Source of the DNA: Chaetorhynchus papuensis
Lineage: Eukaryota; Chordata; Aves; Passeriformes; Rhipiduridae
NCBI GenBank assembly: GCA_013396525.1
Contig: VWYX01001143.1
Coordinates: 121,066 to 185,065 of the forward strand
DNA: 64,000 nt
Reading direction: 5' to 3'
The notes under the pieces were generated by a model. That model searched no databases. It was not told the origin of the DNA and was given only the letters and a program-made list of their open reading frames with translations. The first letter of the stretch is position 1. Every line of letters begins with the position of its first letter. A program made the position numbers and the translations under genes. Positions 12,455 through 24,993 of the stretch are shown in pieces.

Positions 12455-12506
12455 ACTGAGCAAGTAGCTGAGTGGTGGTTAATTTCTATCTGGGTTAAAA
12501 ACCACA
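12455..12506 (+). mobile_element. ERVL-type LTR, 3' end of the split element
   Basis: The sequence actgagcaagtagctgagtgg, then a ttaattt spacer, then gggttaaaaaccaca corresponds to the 3' end of the 17718 LTR (gagtgagcgagaggctgcat ... gttagaccgtgaca) and of the 34451 LTR (gggttaaaccatgaca). It completes the element begun at 11447. Confidence 0.78.
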
Positions 12507-15500
12507 AAGTCCATTTTCTGGCAGCCTGTGGATTAGATATTCTCAGGCAGATTGGCTTGTAAAAAAAAATGAAAACCAAAAGTCCTCTTCAGAATTTTAT
12601 GCTGGCCATCTGCTCCCATGTTTTGCTTTTTTTTTTACTTCTTTCCTTTTGTATAATAACCAGTTTGTAAGGTCTTCTACATCCCTTGCGTTTTCTAGAA
12701 CATGTTTTCATCTAAATTTGCCCTGGAATTATTTAACTTAGACTATACGTAAAATTCAATAAATAATAAAAATATTAAGATATACGTGCAAGCATCCTAC
12801 AAATACTTCAAAAAAATTACTCTTTCTTTGATTATTTTTTTTTTTGCATGGCAATAAAAGGTTGTGGTTTTTTTTTTCAGCATTCTGGTATGCTACTTAT
12901 GATGAACAAAAGTAGTAATCCAAAGTTTCTATCACTTAAAGTTAACAGTTGTTAACAGTTATCAGCTATAAATTGTTGTTGTTAACACTTGTTTTTTCAT
13001 GTGACAACATTTTAACAAATCTTTAATCTCAATGGAGTTAAATTTCTAATTTGGTTATGCTTTTCTGTCTTAATAGAGGAAATCTTTTAAAGGTAATGAA
13101 TCTGTAATAGTGGTTCACTAAAATTTATCAACTTCCTTAGTTGAAAGTTTTATATTATATTTTGAAATTTTTATAAAGAAATTAAAGTTTAAGGACTAAA
13201 AATAACTTGACATTATGGAATCACTGCCTCACTGAAACACTGATGAGATGAAATAGAAATACAAAAGATTCTGTTCTTTTGTTCTTTAATTTACTGTCAT
13301 ACATTTAAGTCTTAAAGATGCCACAGAACTGGCCAAATATGCTCCTGCAAAGCAAAGCTTTTTGCTAGTTATGTAATTAGGAACTTCCCTGATTAGGCAA
13401 GTGAGTTACCAGATACTGTATTTAATGTTTCCATATTTAATTCACTGAACTAATAAACATAATGATAAAACTAAGTAAATGTATTTGGGCCTGAGATCTC
13501 TCTGGATATATTCAAAAATGTGTAACTTGGCTTGGTAAGATGTTACACTGAGGAAAGAAATCTCTGACTGGAATAGTATTTTAATTTTCTCTATTGAAGG
13601 AACAAATTTATGTGTCACTATTTGCCTGCCTGCTGTTACTTTTACTGTGAGAAGCACTGTTCCTGATTCTTCTGGTGCACCTCTCTAATACTCTACTTGT
13701 TACCAATAGCAGTTTTTGCTGAAAAGCCTAATAGGACCCACAATACATTTCTTCACATTCTCTGGGTTGTAGGTATTACACTTATTAACTTTGAAAAATT
13801 AAGTATCTGATCCTTTTGGTTAGTGAGATTTTCAATCCCATTTTCTGAAACCTGTTTACTAATTCGTGGAGTGGGGAGTCTTGTTTCTTAGGTGCTGAAA
13901 CAATTCTGAAAATGTTTCCAGCATGTTAAATTGGCTTGTTTTTGGATGAATGCATACGTTGGTACATCTGGCACTGTGTCTTACTCCTAGATATGTAGAT
14001 TATTTTGGAAGCAATTAGAGAATTTTTGCAGTTTACTCCTAAGTAATGGCACCAGTCCTTTGGTTAAAATCTTGCATATTGCTACTTATTCATGTACTTT
14101 CTCACTCACAGAGAAATTTATTTAAAGTATTTTTTAACCATCTTGAAAAGTTTTAGTAAGAAGTTGACTAAAGGAAATATGAAGACAAAAAACCCCTAAC
14201 AGCTTGTATTGTTTTAGCAGCTGCTTGTAATGATGCTTATAGTCAGGAAGATGAAAATCAAATTCTTCAGAGAGATCATTTCAATTTTAATGTTTAAAAT
14301 GTAAAACTTGAGTCAATCCTCCATTTCCTCATTTATCTGTAGAGTCTAATATTAGTCTTGAGTTTGAAGTATTGTTAAAAAAACAAGTCTTAAGTATTAT
14401 GTAATTGTATCAAATAACTGTGCTGCTTTTCTTTTAAAATGAAAAAAAAGGATAAGTATCATGTACTAATCAACAGAAAATTAAAATCTAAAGCAATTGA
14501 AATTTTTCTAGAGTATATACTGCACAGTGCTAGTGTTCATTTTAGTGTTTTGTTATTTGAATGAAATGTTATTGAATCTTTCTATGGAGTATGTTGAAAG
14601 GCCAGAAAAACTGTGTAGGTTTCATCAGATAACAGAAGAAAAGAAACAAACAAGAAAGGGCAATTTTCAGATTGGCATATAACAAGACAGATTAAATCCA
14701 GTCTTCAATTTAGCACTTATTTAATCCTGTGAATTCATAGAAAAACTATTAGCTTAGGGTCTTTTGTTTCTAATAGAAGGCTTGCACTGTAAGATAGTGA
14801 ACTTGAGTAAGAAATAAACCAAACTATTTTTCTTGTAATGAAAGTGACTCTTCTGCTTGACTTATCAGTATTTTTCGGATGATCATAGCATTTAGAACAG
14901 TTAATGAATCTCAGGACTGTTTTGTTATGGATGAAAAAAAATAGACACCTTAAAAAACCCCAGCAAGTGGACAAATAAAGGCATGATAGGGAAAACAGAT
15001 AAAATAATCACTGATGAGAGGTAAGAGTTTGTACTCTGTTAAGAGTCATAAATATAAATAAAATAGTTATGCTGCAAGATCAGCAAATACTCTTTTGAAA
15101 TATTTTCTTAGAAGTCTGCCAAGGGAAATGAGATACTTCATTCCCAGAAGAAATTGCATTTGGCAGGAGGTTGTATTTTCCAAATAAAATGCTGGGCTTC
15201 TGTGATGAAATACTGGCTCTTTAGAAAAAGGTTGCTTGATAAGAAGAGACAAGATATGATATAGTGTTTTATTTATTTTGTTTAATCTCCTAATACATGT
15301 TCATGGGCAATAAAAAGAGCAACATGCAAATACAAAAGAAACTCGTAACTTGATGATGACAATAACTACAATAACAATTTTAAGAGTACTATTTTGCAGA
15401 GTTAATGTGGGGGAAAAAAGCACTAAATAAAAGAGAATTTTCATCCCTCTGATAAAATCTTCTCTTTAATAGCAATTGAAAGTACAAAACTGGTAAATGT

Positions 15501-17717
15501 GGAATACTGAAGACAGTTAAAAATTGGCCAAAATATTTTAGACAGATGGTTATCTGCAAGTCACATTGATTTTCCTGAGAAACAGAATGATCAATTTTTC
15601 TAAAAGTTTGTCTCACATGGCTAAGAATCTAAATACAGGCCTGAAGTTAGGCTGAGTTGCAAAATATTTGTCTAAGTCCTTTTTTATTTTGTTTTCTGCA
15701 TTAAGCAGAGTTCAGATGAATGGGCCGATAATCTAAGTGGCGTTTTGAAGAGGCAATCACTGAATCACATTAATTCAAAATAACTATCCAGGTCTAGTTT
15801 CCTCATAGGTATTTCAGGAATAGTATCCTGTCTACCTTGAAAACTGAAACTAAACTGATGAACAAACTTCTGAACTTGGAGCTATCTTCTTTTAAATATG
15901 ATTTGTCAGGCTCTGTCCCAGAACGCAAAAGAAATTTTCAATGTAGATGCAGAATGCAGTTACGCTTCTGACACATATTTGTTTGCGACTACTTGACTTC
16001 AAGCTGACATTGAATTTACACAGGTGAAGAGAGCATTTTGTATCTGAGGATAACTACCGCTGATGACAAATATAGTAAAAAAGATAACAAGGTAAGCTAC
16101 ACAAGAAGCAAGTATAAATAGGAACTGCATCTGCTGTGTAGCTGGTGGAAGAGAATTTATTTCTCAAAGCAGAATAGGCTCTCTAGATTATCCCTGGTGA
16201 CTTGGAGCTTTACAGTACAAATATAGGCTTTTGGGCTAATTTAGCTTTTAAAATAACTTTTCCTGAATTTAGATATTTCAGTGGGTATCTGTACCTATTT
16301 TTAATGGAAACAAATTTTAGATGTATTTCTTCATAAGTAAGCCTCTGGTCAGAATGTCACTCCAGACATGCACCTCAAATAGGTATTTCAGCAGTGAGTG
16401 GATGTTGACATTCATAACTAGAAGAAGGAGTTATCAACATTAATGGAAAACATAGTTTTGCTCCTCTCTTAAACAAAGTTCAATTAGATTATAAGTAGAC
16501 AACTTCCTTGTGGATAGTTGGTATCTCCTGTAAATATGGGAAATTTAAATTCTGGGAAATTTGAGCTTTAGTTCCAGATGTCAAAGAAAGTATAAGAAAA
16601 AAAGAAAAAAAGAAAAAAAATGGGGGAATTTTGGATGTGTTGTTATATTTCTAGAATAAAGTTGATTTCCAACAACTTCTTCTTTGGTGAATATACTGAA
16701 GCACACCATCCTTTTCAGCCAGCTTTCTGTATAACAAAGTATTTTTTGCTGCAATGACTAAAGTAGATGAAAAGGAATTGCAACACTCTCAATCTTTGAA
16801 AAAGAACCGTTACTAGAAGGAAAAGAATTCGTGTGAAATTTAGAGAATCTGTTCCAGGAAATCTACTAAGAGCTTAATTTGGGAAGTAACCATGGTATAT
16901 TTTCAGCAGTAGAGGATGGCACAATTTTTAAACTTGCAATTCTAGGAAATTACTTTTCTGTTCTCCTTATCCTCATGTTATCTCACCCGTGTCTTTTTAT
17001 GTGATAGGCAAAGTTATATAAGTTTGTAGAAGCAAGAAAAGGGTCTTTCTTAACTGGGGGAGACGGGTAGTAGCAAGTGTCATGGTAGTGTTTATTACTT
17101 GAAAGTAAGATTAAACATTGAAACATAGGAAGAAGTGAGTAAGATATTTACAGTGAGAGAAAAAGTGCAAACCTTGGAGGCACTGAAGATCAGTATATAA
17201 CTTTTCTTCATTTTTGTTCTAGAAATTATGTCTTTTACACAGCAATGAAATCTGCTAAAAGAAAAGGGCCCCAGGAAAGCTTTGAGCCTAATTTAAATAG
17301 AGATATTTTTCAGGCCATTTATTCTCATTCATATGTTTTGAAAATCTTTAATGAGTCATTCTAGTTATATTTAAAATATGGATTAATAACTTCCCCTTTA
17401 AGCTTTTTATTCTTCATATATTTTATCATTGCAAAAGAAATATATATTTACATGTTTCTCACTTCCAGTTTATTTTAATTTAACTTATCTCAGTTTGTAC
17501 ATTTTATCAAAAGAACCAACATTAACAAATTCTCACTTACATGATCTGGTCCCTTTCATGATTCATAAAAACATTTCATAGTTAATTTTTCTTAATTCCA
17601 GTACTGAGTTCTTTCTAATATTTTGCTAACAGTGTTAATTAAAACACTGCATTTTTTTTTTTTCTCTGAGTATGTACCATCTCTTATCCAGCAAAGACTC
17701 CTTATAATGTTCTCTTT
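12507..17717. other. Unannotated AT-rich region
   Basis: About 5.2 kb with no recognisable mobile element or exon. It contains only simple features: a gttaacagtt doublet at 12941-12960, poly(T) runs, and an AAAAAAAG tandem tract at 16595-16620. Open frames are all short and unrecognised. Confidence 0.5.
16595..16620. repeat. (A7G)n simple repeat
   Basis: This is a purine tract of three AAAAAAAG-like units. It is a simple-sequence repeat with no evident function. Confidence 0.85.
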
Positions 17718-18306
17718 TGCTGGTTTAGGCTGGGGTAGAATTAATTTTCTTCACAGTGGCTGGTATGGGGCTGTGTTTTGGATCTGAGCTGAACACAAGG
17801 CTGTTAATACAGAGATGTTTTTGTTATTGCTGACCAGGGCTTGCACAGAGCCAAGGTCCTTTCTGCTTTTCGTACTGCCACGCTGGCAAGGAAGTTGGGG
17901 GTGCATGGGAGGCTGGGAGGAGACACAGCCAGGACAGGTGACCCCAACCAACCAAAGGGATATTCCAGACCATGTGGCATCATGCTCAGTATATAAAGTG
18001 GAGGGAAGAAAGAGGAAGGGGGGAAATGTTTGCAGTGATGGCATTTGTTTTCCCAAGTGACTGTTACATGGGATGGGGCCCTGCTCTCTCAGAGATGGCT
18101 GAACTGCTGCCTGCCCAAGGGAAGCAGCGAATTAATTCCTTGCTTTGCATGTGCATGGCTTTTGCTTTCCCTATTTAATTGTCTTTATCTCAATCCATGA
18201 ATTTTCTATCTTTTATCATTCTAATTCTGTCACTGATCCTGCTGGGAGGGGAGTGAGCGAGAGGCTGCATGGGGACTTGACTGCTGGCTGGAGTTAGACC
18301 GTGACA
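17718..18306 (+). mobile_element. Solo LTR of an avian ERVL-type retrovirus
   Basis: The element starts TGCTGGTTTAGGCTGGGG and ends TTAGACCGTGACA. It is flanked by TCTTT (17713-17717) and CCTTT (18307-18311), a 5-bp duplication with one mismatch. It has a promoter TATA box TATATAAA at 17990-17997, preceded by the conserved aaccaaagggatattccaga block. The 3' end carries the gagtgagcgag...gctgcat block shared with the other copies. No internal retroviral sequence flanks it. The short open frames inside on both strands are incidental. Confidence 0.88.
17990..17997 (+). promoter_or_regulatory. TATA box of the LTR promoter
   Basis: TATATAAA lies in the same relative position as TATATAAA in the LTR at 34451-34966, just 3' of the shared gggatattcca block. 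It is the likely core promoter of the former provirus. Whether it is active now cannot be told from sequence. Confidence 0.65.
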
Positions 18307-18311
18307 CCTTT

Positions 18312-19020
18312 GGACAATATGATGAGGAATATGTATCTTAGTTGCAGTTCATAATAAATGTCCTTCTAAGACAGACTGCTGGTCATCTAGCCCAATACTC
18401 TGTCTCTCAGACTGAAAAAGTAAATCAAATGTATGGAAGGAAAATAGATATTATGATACTGCTTTTTCACAGAAAAAAACCTTTCAAATTGGAGTGACTT
18501 TAACTTATACTCACTTTTATTATTGTCTACCTGTCATGAAATGGTCATGGTGTTAATGAAAATCAGGGTATATTGTCCAGTGGCATAAGAGTAATTTCAC
18601 ATTTCTTTAAAGTGCATTACAGACCCAAGTCTCTTCCATGTACAGAACTGTTATCAGCTGTTCTGATTAGGCCCTTTTTTGTGTCGGTGTGTGTGTGTGT
18701 GTGATTCAAATCACAGAAGTCCAAATAATAAAATGTGTTCTTCAGCTACTCCATGTGTGAAAGGAAAAAGATCACTCATGTTTCTTTCAATGGGTCACTT
18801 AAAATTATTTTAGTTTAAATAAATTGGAATTACAGGATTACAAAATATTTGTCTATACTGATTTTTTTTTAATCTGACAGTAATTTGTATGATTTACAAA
18901 AGATAAATACTCGCAGTCAAAACTCCTAAAAAAAGTTGTATTCTCAAGAAACATCAAGAGAAGGAAATAACAGAAAACAGTGAAGTAAAAACCAAAAACT
19001 ACCAGGATTTAATTCAAACT
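18312..19020. other. Unannotated sequence with a (GT)n microsatellite
   Basis: No gene or mobile element is recognised. A (GT)n run lies at 18687-18703. Confidence 0.55.
18687..18703. repeat. (GT)n microsatellite
   Basis: This is an uninterrupted GT run of about eight units, likely to vary in length between individuals. Confidence 0.9.
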
Positions 19021-19645
19021 TTTCTCAGTTTGAGACAAGTTTAGGAGGAAAACACTCTGGAATTAATGTCTCCTCTAAAGAAGACCTTCTAGAAGAAGGT
19101 TTTGGCACTCCCTCCCCCACTGGTAAGAAAGGCATTTCTTGGATGAAAGTGAAAAAACACGTTTATTTAACAAACCAAGTGCCTGCTGGGCATGGGGAAA
19201 AAAAGAATAATGTTAGGTATTAAACCTCCTCAATGTGGAGGAAGCTGGTGGATTTAGAGTTCTGTCTGTAGCTGGCTCCTGAGGTCCGAGGCCGGGATGT
19301 GGGGTCCCCCCTGGTTTGTGGTGTCCGATGATCTGGTTCTTGGATGACAGCTAAGCAAACAGTTCAGAAGAAGTCACAGAAGTCACTGGAGAAATGCTGT
19401 TGTAGCCCTGGAGAAACTTCTTGCCTCAGCTAACAAAAAAGAAGGTGGCTAAAAGCAGGAATGTTCTCTCTCCCACTGCAAGCAGACCTGAGAAACATGA
19501 AGGAGGTGAGCTCATGCCGCACCAAGGAATATCCCCCGGCTTCTCCCAGCGTCTCCCGGACCCAGCTTAAAGCTGAGGGACCCATTTCTGGCCATAAGGC
19601 AGATGATAAGGGAATACAGCATTATCATAAAATCACCCCAAGACA
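19021..19645 (-). mobile_element. LTR of an endogenous retrovirus, minus orientation (family copy B)
   Basis: This is the second copy of the element at 4384-5056. On the minus strand it begins TGTCTTGGGGTGATTTTATG and ends near GTCTCAAACTGAGAAA, where the terminal GGGACA is mutated. The minus-strand AATAAA lies at 19162-19167. Shared landmarks with copy A are the gtgaaaaaac...tttatttaacaa block, ttcttgcctcagctaa, ggctaaaagcagga and the ggacccag...taaag block. No clear target duplication remains. The two copies share orientation, but no proviral body lies between them. Confidence 0.75.
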
Positions 19646-20589
19646 GACTAATACTCACCTCAAGATAGGCATAGATGTAATTTTGACTTGGGGACCAAGG
19701 AGCAGAAAAACCCTTTGCTATATCTGTTGAAAAAAGGTAGGACATCATGATTTTCCAATGTCTTTCTGACATCTCTCACAAAGAAGTGTAAAACTTGTAT
19801 TTGAAAAGATTAGGAAAAGTTTCCTCTGTTCTTTACGTCTTTTGACATTTTTCTTTTCCTAACAATATGAAATCTATTCAGAGATTTCTTTTTTTGCAGC
19901 TCCACTAATTATTTAGCCATCATCAACTATTGTTCATAAATTGTTGAAAGCAGCAGGGAGTCACTAAAGCAAATGCTGTGATTGCTTTCTAAAATTGTAG
20001 GTGTCTACGCAGTTCAGCAGTCATTACCATGTAAGGTCGCTTAGTGAAGGGATGTAAAGAAGTGTGGGCTGGGAAAGTACAGGCTGAAGAGAATAATTTA
20101 TGCCTAAAACTTCTCTCAAAAGCCCTATCCTTCAAGGTGCTGAGCACCTCCAAAGAGACTAACAACTTCTATTGAAATGAACCTGGTTTAAGACTGAATA
20201 CTTCTGAGGATACACTCAGAGGAGTCCAGAAACAATGCCTTGTTTCAGAGTTGATTATTTTTCATGATTAAAATGGGGGTTTCATTTTTTTCTCATGTAA
20301 CTTAAAAATTTTTGTTTCGAATGGTTTTAGTGTGAGGCACAATGCAATTGTATTGAGGAAACAGTTCTCATCCCAGTAGAAATAGTCATTCTACCTTTAT
20401 AATTAACATGATTGTAGAGCACCTACATTTTCAAAAATATTTGGCAATGTTCATATATGAGAACCTACCTTTATCTAAACATTGCTGTATTTTTTAAAAT
20501 GCTGAGCCCAGAGACTAAGTGCTAAGCATCCGGCCTGTAAGAAGTGACTAGTAGCACACATGGTGAGGATCAAAGCAAAATTGATTTCA
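19646..20589. other. Unannotated AT-rich sequence
   Basis: No recognisable element or exon. It ends at the 6-bp target duplication GTATGT of the next LTR. Confidence 0.5.
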
Positions 20590-20595
20590 GTATGT

Positions 20596-21255
20596 TGTTG
20601 CAGTGATCCAGCCCACGGGTGAAAGAGGTGAGAGTCAGTGGGTGGACTATCCCACCCAGGACGCTTGACTCTGGGGGCAGAGCCACGGTTCAGACCACCG
20701 CCCACGGGGTGTTGCTCCTGCAGCATCTCCTCCCCTCTTTCGGGACCCTTCCCTGGCTCCTCGATACTTATTCATGAGGTTAATTTACTATGATTAATGT
20801 CCAGAAAGTTCTCAAGTATCCTGTTTTGCAGTTGGTTTGTTCACCTAAGTTCCTCCCCTGTTCTTCCCCTATTGGTTATATGTCACTACCCTTCACTCAC
20901 CCATTGGTCCGTTTTCCTAGCCCTTCCCCTCTCTTGTTTGGGCACAAAAAGGGGCAAGGAGAAGCCGCAGGCGCCATTTTCTCTAGTTGGCCTCTAGCCT
21001 CCATTCTCGCTGTGGCTTCTCCTCCTTGGGGAAAATAAATGGCTGGAATATAAGCTCAGAGAGTGGCCCTTTTTTCGCCCTTCGCCGCGGTTTCATTGCC
21101 CGTCTGCCCTTGATGGAGCTCCCAGGCATTCCACCTCAGCAGACCCGAATTCTACCCCGCTCTCGCTGGTCCCGCTGGAGCTGGTCCCACCGGAGCTGGG
21201 CAATCAGCGTCTCTGCCGTTAGCTACTGGGCCAGAATTTAAGCAGCAACGCAGCA
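20596..21255 (+). mobile_element. Solo LTR, ERVK-type by target duplication
   Basis: The element starts TGTTGCAGTG and ends AACGCAGCA. It is flanked by a perfect 6-bp duplication GTATGT (20590-20595 and 21256-21261), the length usual for class II (ERVK, beta or alpha-like) elements. It contains two ATTGG boxes (about 20870 and 20903), a poly(A) signal AATAAA at 21034-21039, and a GC-rich U5-like tail. It is much GC-richer than its surroundings. No internal coding sequence remains. The open frame at 20987-21241 spans R/U5 and is not a gene. Confidence 0.88.
21034..21039 (+). promoter_or_regulatory. Poly(A) signal of the ERVK-type LTR
   Basis: AATAAA sits 5' of the GC-rich U5-like segment, and it fixes the LTR as plus-strand. 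Confidence 0.6.
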
Positions 21256-21261
21256 GTATGT

Positions 21262-22959
21262 GGCCTCTTTAGGATTTTCAAGATATATTTTGACAAGCAA
21301 AGTCTGAAGATATTATTATTTCATTTCAAAATCATAAGCTTTTCTTGTCATAAAAGAAATATGAAATTAAACCAAATAAAAATTTTCCAGATTTACCATT
21401 CTTTTTATCCCACTATACATCTGGAATATTTTGGTAACATTACTTATACAGTTGTTTTGTTTACTATATGGCACAAAACTACAGTTTGGGATTCACTAGA
21501 AGGAATTTCCCCACAGAAATTTCACTTCAGAAGGACAAGACATGCATGCATGCCTGGGACTATATTTTTTCCAGCTGAGTGACAGGAAGAGCTACTGCCT
21601 ACTACTGTTGCAGGATCTTCTTGAATCTTCAGTATAAAAATAGTCTCTCTGGGGAATTGTCTTAGATGTGCTTTTATTTCCTTAGTCTGGTACTGCCATA
21701 CTACCGTAGAATTTAATCCATTGCCAAAACCAGATTACCAGTCTTCAAATAAGTATGGGTAAATACTTAGAGAATTAATTTTCAATTTTTTTTCCTCATA
21801 AATTCTAGAGAGCTGTAAATTGTGTTCAGCAAGAGTGTAATCATTAAATAAACGAAGCAAATCAACTCTTAGTAGGCTTTCTTTCACTCAGTGGTTAAGG
21901 TATACCAATGTTGGAATTTGCTGTCTCTCATCAAAAGTTGGAAACAACTCTGTAGTTAATGTCTGTTAACTTAAGTAGTTTATAACTAGAACACTTTCAG
22001 AAAATGAAAAAAGTCTTAAATATAGTTCTCTTAACCAGAAAAAACCCCAAGTGTACACTGATTTGATTATTTCATTATTTGTGTGTTTTTACGTGGAGAA
22101 AAGAAGAAAACAATAAAATATGCACAGGAGGAAAAGATACTGAAAGGGACTGAAATTTTGGGGAAACAAATTATTCTTCTTTTAAAGAGTGCTTGTTTAA
22201 AAATATATTAAAAAGGATTTACTCAATAACTTCATTCTGAATACAGTTTTTTAAACAATTGCATATTTAGGGTTTTTTTCCTTCTAGGTCAGAACAGACA
22301 GGCTTTTTCTGACCTTAAAGTTTGCATACAGCCTTTTACTTCATAACATCTGTTGTTGGTGAGATGCCTTTAGGGATCATGCAGGAAAGGAGATGTTTAA
22401 GATAATAAAAAGAAAAAAAAGGTTTGATTACTATCAAAAAACCTACTTGTCGGAAAAGACTGTGTGCATTTTTTTCTGTTAACCTGTGTTGAAGCAGCTT
22501 ACTAGAGAGAGAATTTTAGTTTTCAGCTTGAATAGTGGTTTTGATATAAATATAAAATGACTAGAAGCAATATCCCCTAGTGATTCTCAGCATTGCTTGA
22601 CATATATTTTTCTTGACTTCTCTCATCTTATGAGAATGTCTTATGGAAAACTGTTTTTCTATAAATTATTTTTTCAAAACTAAATGTCCATCTGAGAGAT
22701 TAAAAAGTTAATTCCGAGCATGTGGGTAATTGACAATGACCTTGATGACTACAGGTTTTCAAAACACATCCGAAAAATCTCAGAGAGAAATTTAAATAAT
22801 TAAATCATTAGTCACTGAATTTTGAGTGCAAGGTACATTTTTTGAATTACATATTTTTACACACAGATAATCTATTTCTTCATATGTAAAATATATTCAT
22901 CCCTTCTGTAGTGATTGTGAATGTAGAAACTTAAACACTAGCTCACAAGAATGGTGCTT
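21262..22959. other. Unannotated AT-rich sequence
   Basis: No recognisable gene or repeat over about 1.7 kb. Confidence 0.5.
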
Positions 22960-24993
22960 AGAACCATAGATAGTTTGACTTGGAAGACACCTTTAAAGGT
23001 CATCTCGTCTAATCAGCCCTGCCCTAGGCAGGGACATCTTCAACTAGATCAGGTTGCTCAGAGCCCCATCCAACATGATGTTGAATATTTGCAGGGATGG
23101 GGAATCTACCACCTCTCGGCGCAACCTGTTCTAGAGTTTTACCCTCATGGTAAAAAATGTCTTCCTTATTTCCCGTCTAAATTTGCTGTCTTTCAGTTTA
23201 AAACCAAAACAGTTTGTCCTGTTGTGGCAGACCTTACTAAAAAGTCTGTCCTCATCTTTCTTATAAGTCCCCTTTAAGCAATAGGGTCTCCCCAGAGCTT
23301 TCTCTTCTCCCAGCTGAAAAACGTCTCAGCCTTTCCTCATAGGAGAGGTTATCCAACTCTCTGATAATTTTTGTGGCCCTCCACTAGACCTGCTCTCAGA
23401 GGTCCATGCCTTTCCCTCACTGAAGATTCCAGAGCTGGACACAATACTCCAAGTGGTGTCTCACAAGACTGGAGTAGAGGGGCAGAATCATCTCCCTTGA
23501 CCTGCTGGCCACAGTTCTTTTGATGCAGCTTGGTATGCAGTTGGCTTTCGGGGCTGGAAGAGCACATCAACTCATATCAGCTTTTAATCTACCAGAACCC
23601 CCAAGTCTTTCTTGAGAGGGCTGCTCTCAATTCCCTCATACCAGGGGTTTTCCCAACCCACTTGCAGGACCTTGCACTTGGCATTGTTGAAACTCATGAG
23701 GTTCCTATGGGCTCACTTCTTGACCTTGTGCAGGTTCCACTGGAGGACATCCAGCCCTCAGGTGTCAACTGCACCACTCAGCTTGGTGCTATCTGCAGAT
23801 TTACTGAGGCTTCACTCAATCTCTTCATCTGTGTCATTGATGAAGATATTAAACTGGCCCAAATGAAGACACCACTTACCACAGATCTCCATCTGGACTT
23901 GGTGACCACTACCTTCTGAATGCAATCATCCACACAGTTCCTTATCCACCACACAGTGCATTCAAGTCCCTATTTCTCCAGTTCTGAGAGGAGTTTGTGG
24001 GGGACTGTGTCAAAGACCTTGCAGAAATCCAGACAGATGACCCCTGTTACTCTTCCCATGGCCACTGATCCAGTCACTCCATCATAGAATGCCACTATGT
24101 TTGTGAGGCAGGGCTTGCCCTTGGTGCAGCCATGCTGGCTATTCCAAATCACATCTCTGTCCTCCATGTGCCTTAGCAGAGCTTCTAGGAGGATTTGTTC
24201 CCAGGGTCCTCCTTTATACCCTTTAGAAAATGGGTGAAATGTTCCCCTTCAGGACTTCAGCTGACTGCCATGGCTTTTCAAATATCATGGAGTGTGGCTT
24301 GATAGCTACATCTGCCAATTCTCCCTGGACTTTGGGATGCATCTCATTGTGTCCCACAGACTTCTGTACATTCAGGTTCCTCAGGTGGCCACAAACCTGA
24401 TCTTTTCTTCCATTTACTTGAAAGGTATGGGAAGAGATGTTTCCAGTGAAGACTGAGGCAAAATAGTTGTTGAGTATCTCAGCCTGCTTCTTGTCAGTTG
24501 TTACTAGTCTGCCAGTCATGGTCATTGAGGGCTACACATAATTTGACCTTTCTGCTCTGGCTGACATACCTGTAGAAGACCTTATTATTCTTTGCATCCC
24601 TTGACAAGTTCACCTATAGCTATGCCTTGGCTATCCCGACCCTATCCATAGAAAGCTGGGCGATCTTCCTATAATCTTCCTAGGATTTCTTCATTCTTCC
24701 CCTTTATTTTCATGAGTCTCCACTCAGCCCTGCTGGTCTCTTTCCATCATTTCCTTATTTATTATTCCTAAGAATTGAGAGCTCTTGTACTCTGTGGCAA
24801 GTATCCTTAAAGATCTGTCAGCTGTATTCTTCTCTCTTATTTCTGAGGGCAGTTTCCCAGGGTGTCCTATTGACTAACTCCTTGAAGATCTGGAATTTTG
24901 CTTTCCAAAAGGTCAGGTTGCTGAATTTATTCTTCACTTGACCAATATCCCTCAGGTCTGTGAACTCCAGCAGTGCATGATCACTGCAGCTTC
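22960..24993 (-). mobile_element. CR1 LINE, from end of EN domain through RT to 3' UTR
   Basis: Read on the minus strand, the copy starts inside the endonuclease at CSDHALLEF. Its SDH triad (24977-24985) is the conserved catalytic motif of APE-type endonucleases. It continues with FKELVNRTPWETALR and the linker NLSRDAKNNKVFYRYV. The RT N-terminus follows ([15 protein letters not shown] in the frame 24525-24223, then [17 protein letters not shown] and [11 protein letters not shown] in 24167-23970). After that come a degraded RT C-terminus and a CR1 3' UTR ending near ggtgtcttccaagtcaaac. Frames are broken by stops and shifts. It is 5' truncated, as is usual for CR1. The terminal ATTCTATG unit is eroded. 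Confidence 0.94.

Noticed and set aside
5057..19020. Possible provirus bounded by the two similar minus-strand LTRs
   Set aside because: The interval holds CR1 copies, other LTRs and AT-rich DNA but no gag, pol or env similarity. The two LTRs are also clearly diverged.
20940..21240. Possible CpG-island promoter of a host gene
   Set aside because: It lies inside an LTR bounded by a perfect 6-bp duplication, so the GC richness belongs to the retroviral R/U5.
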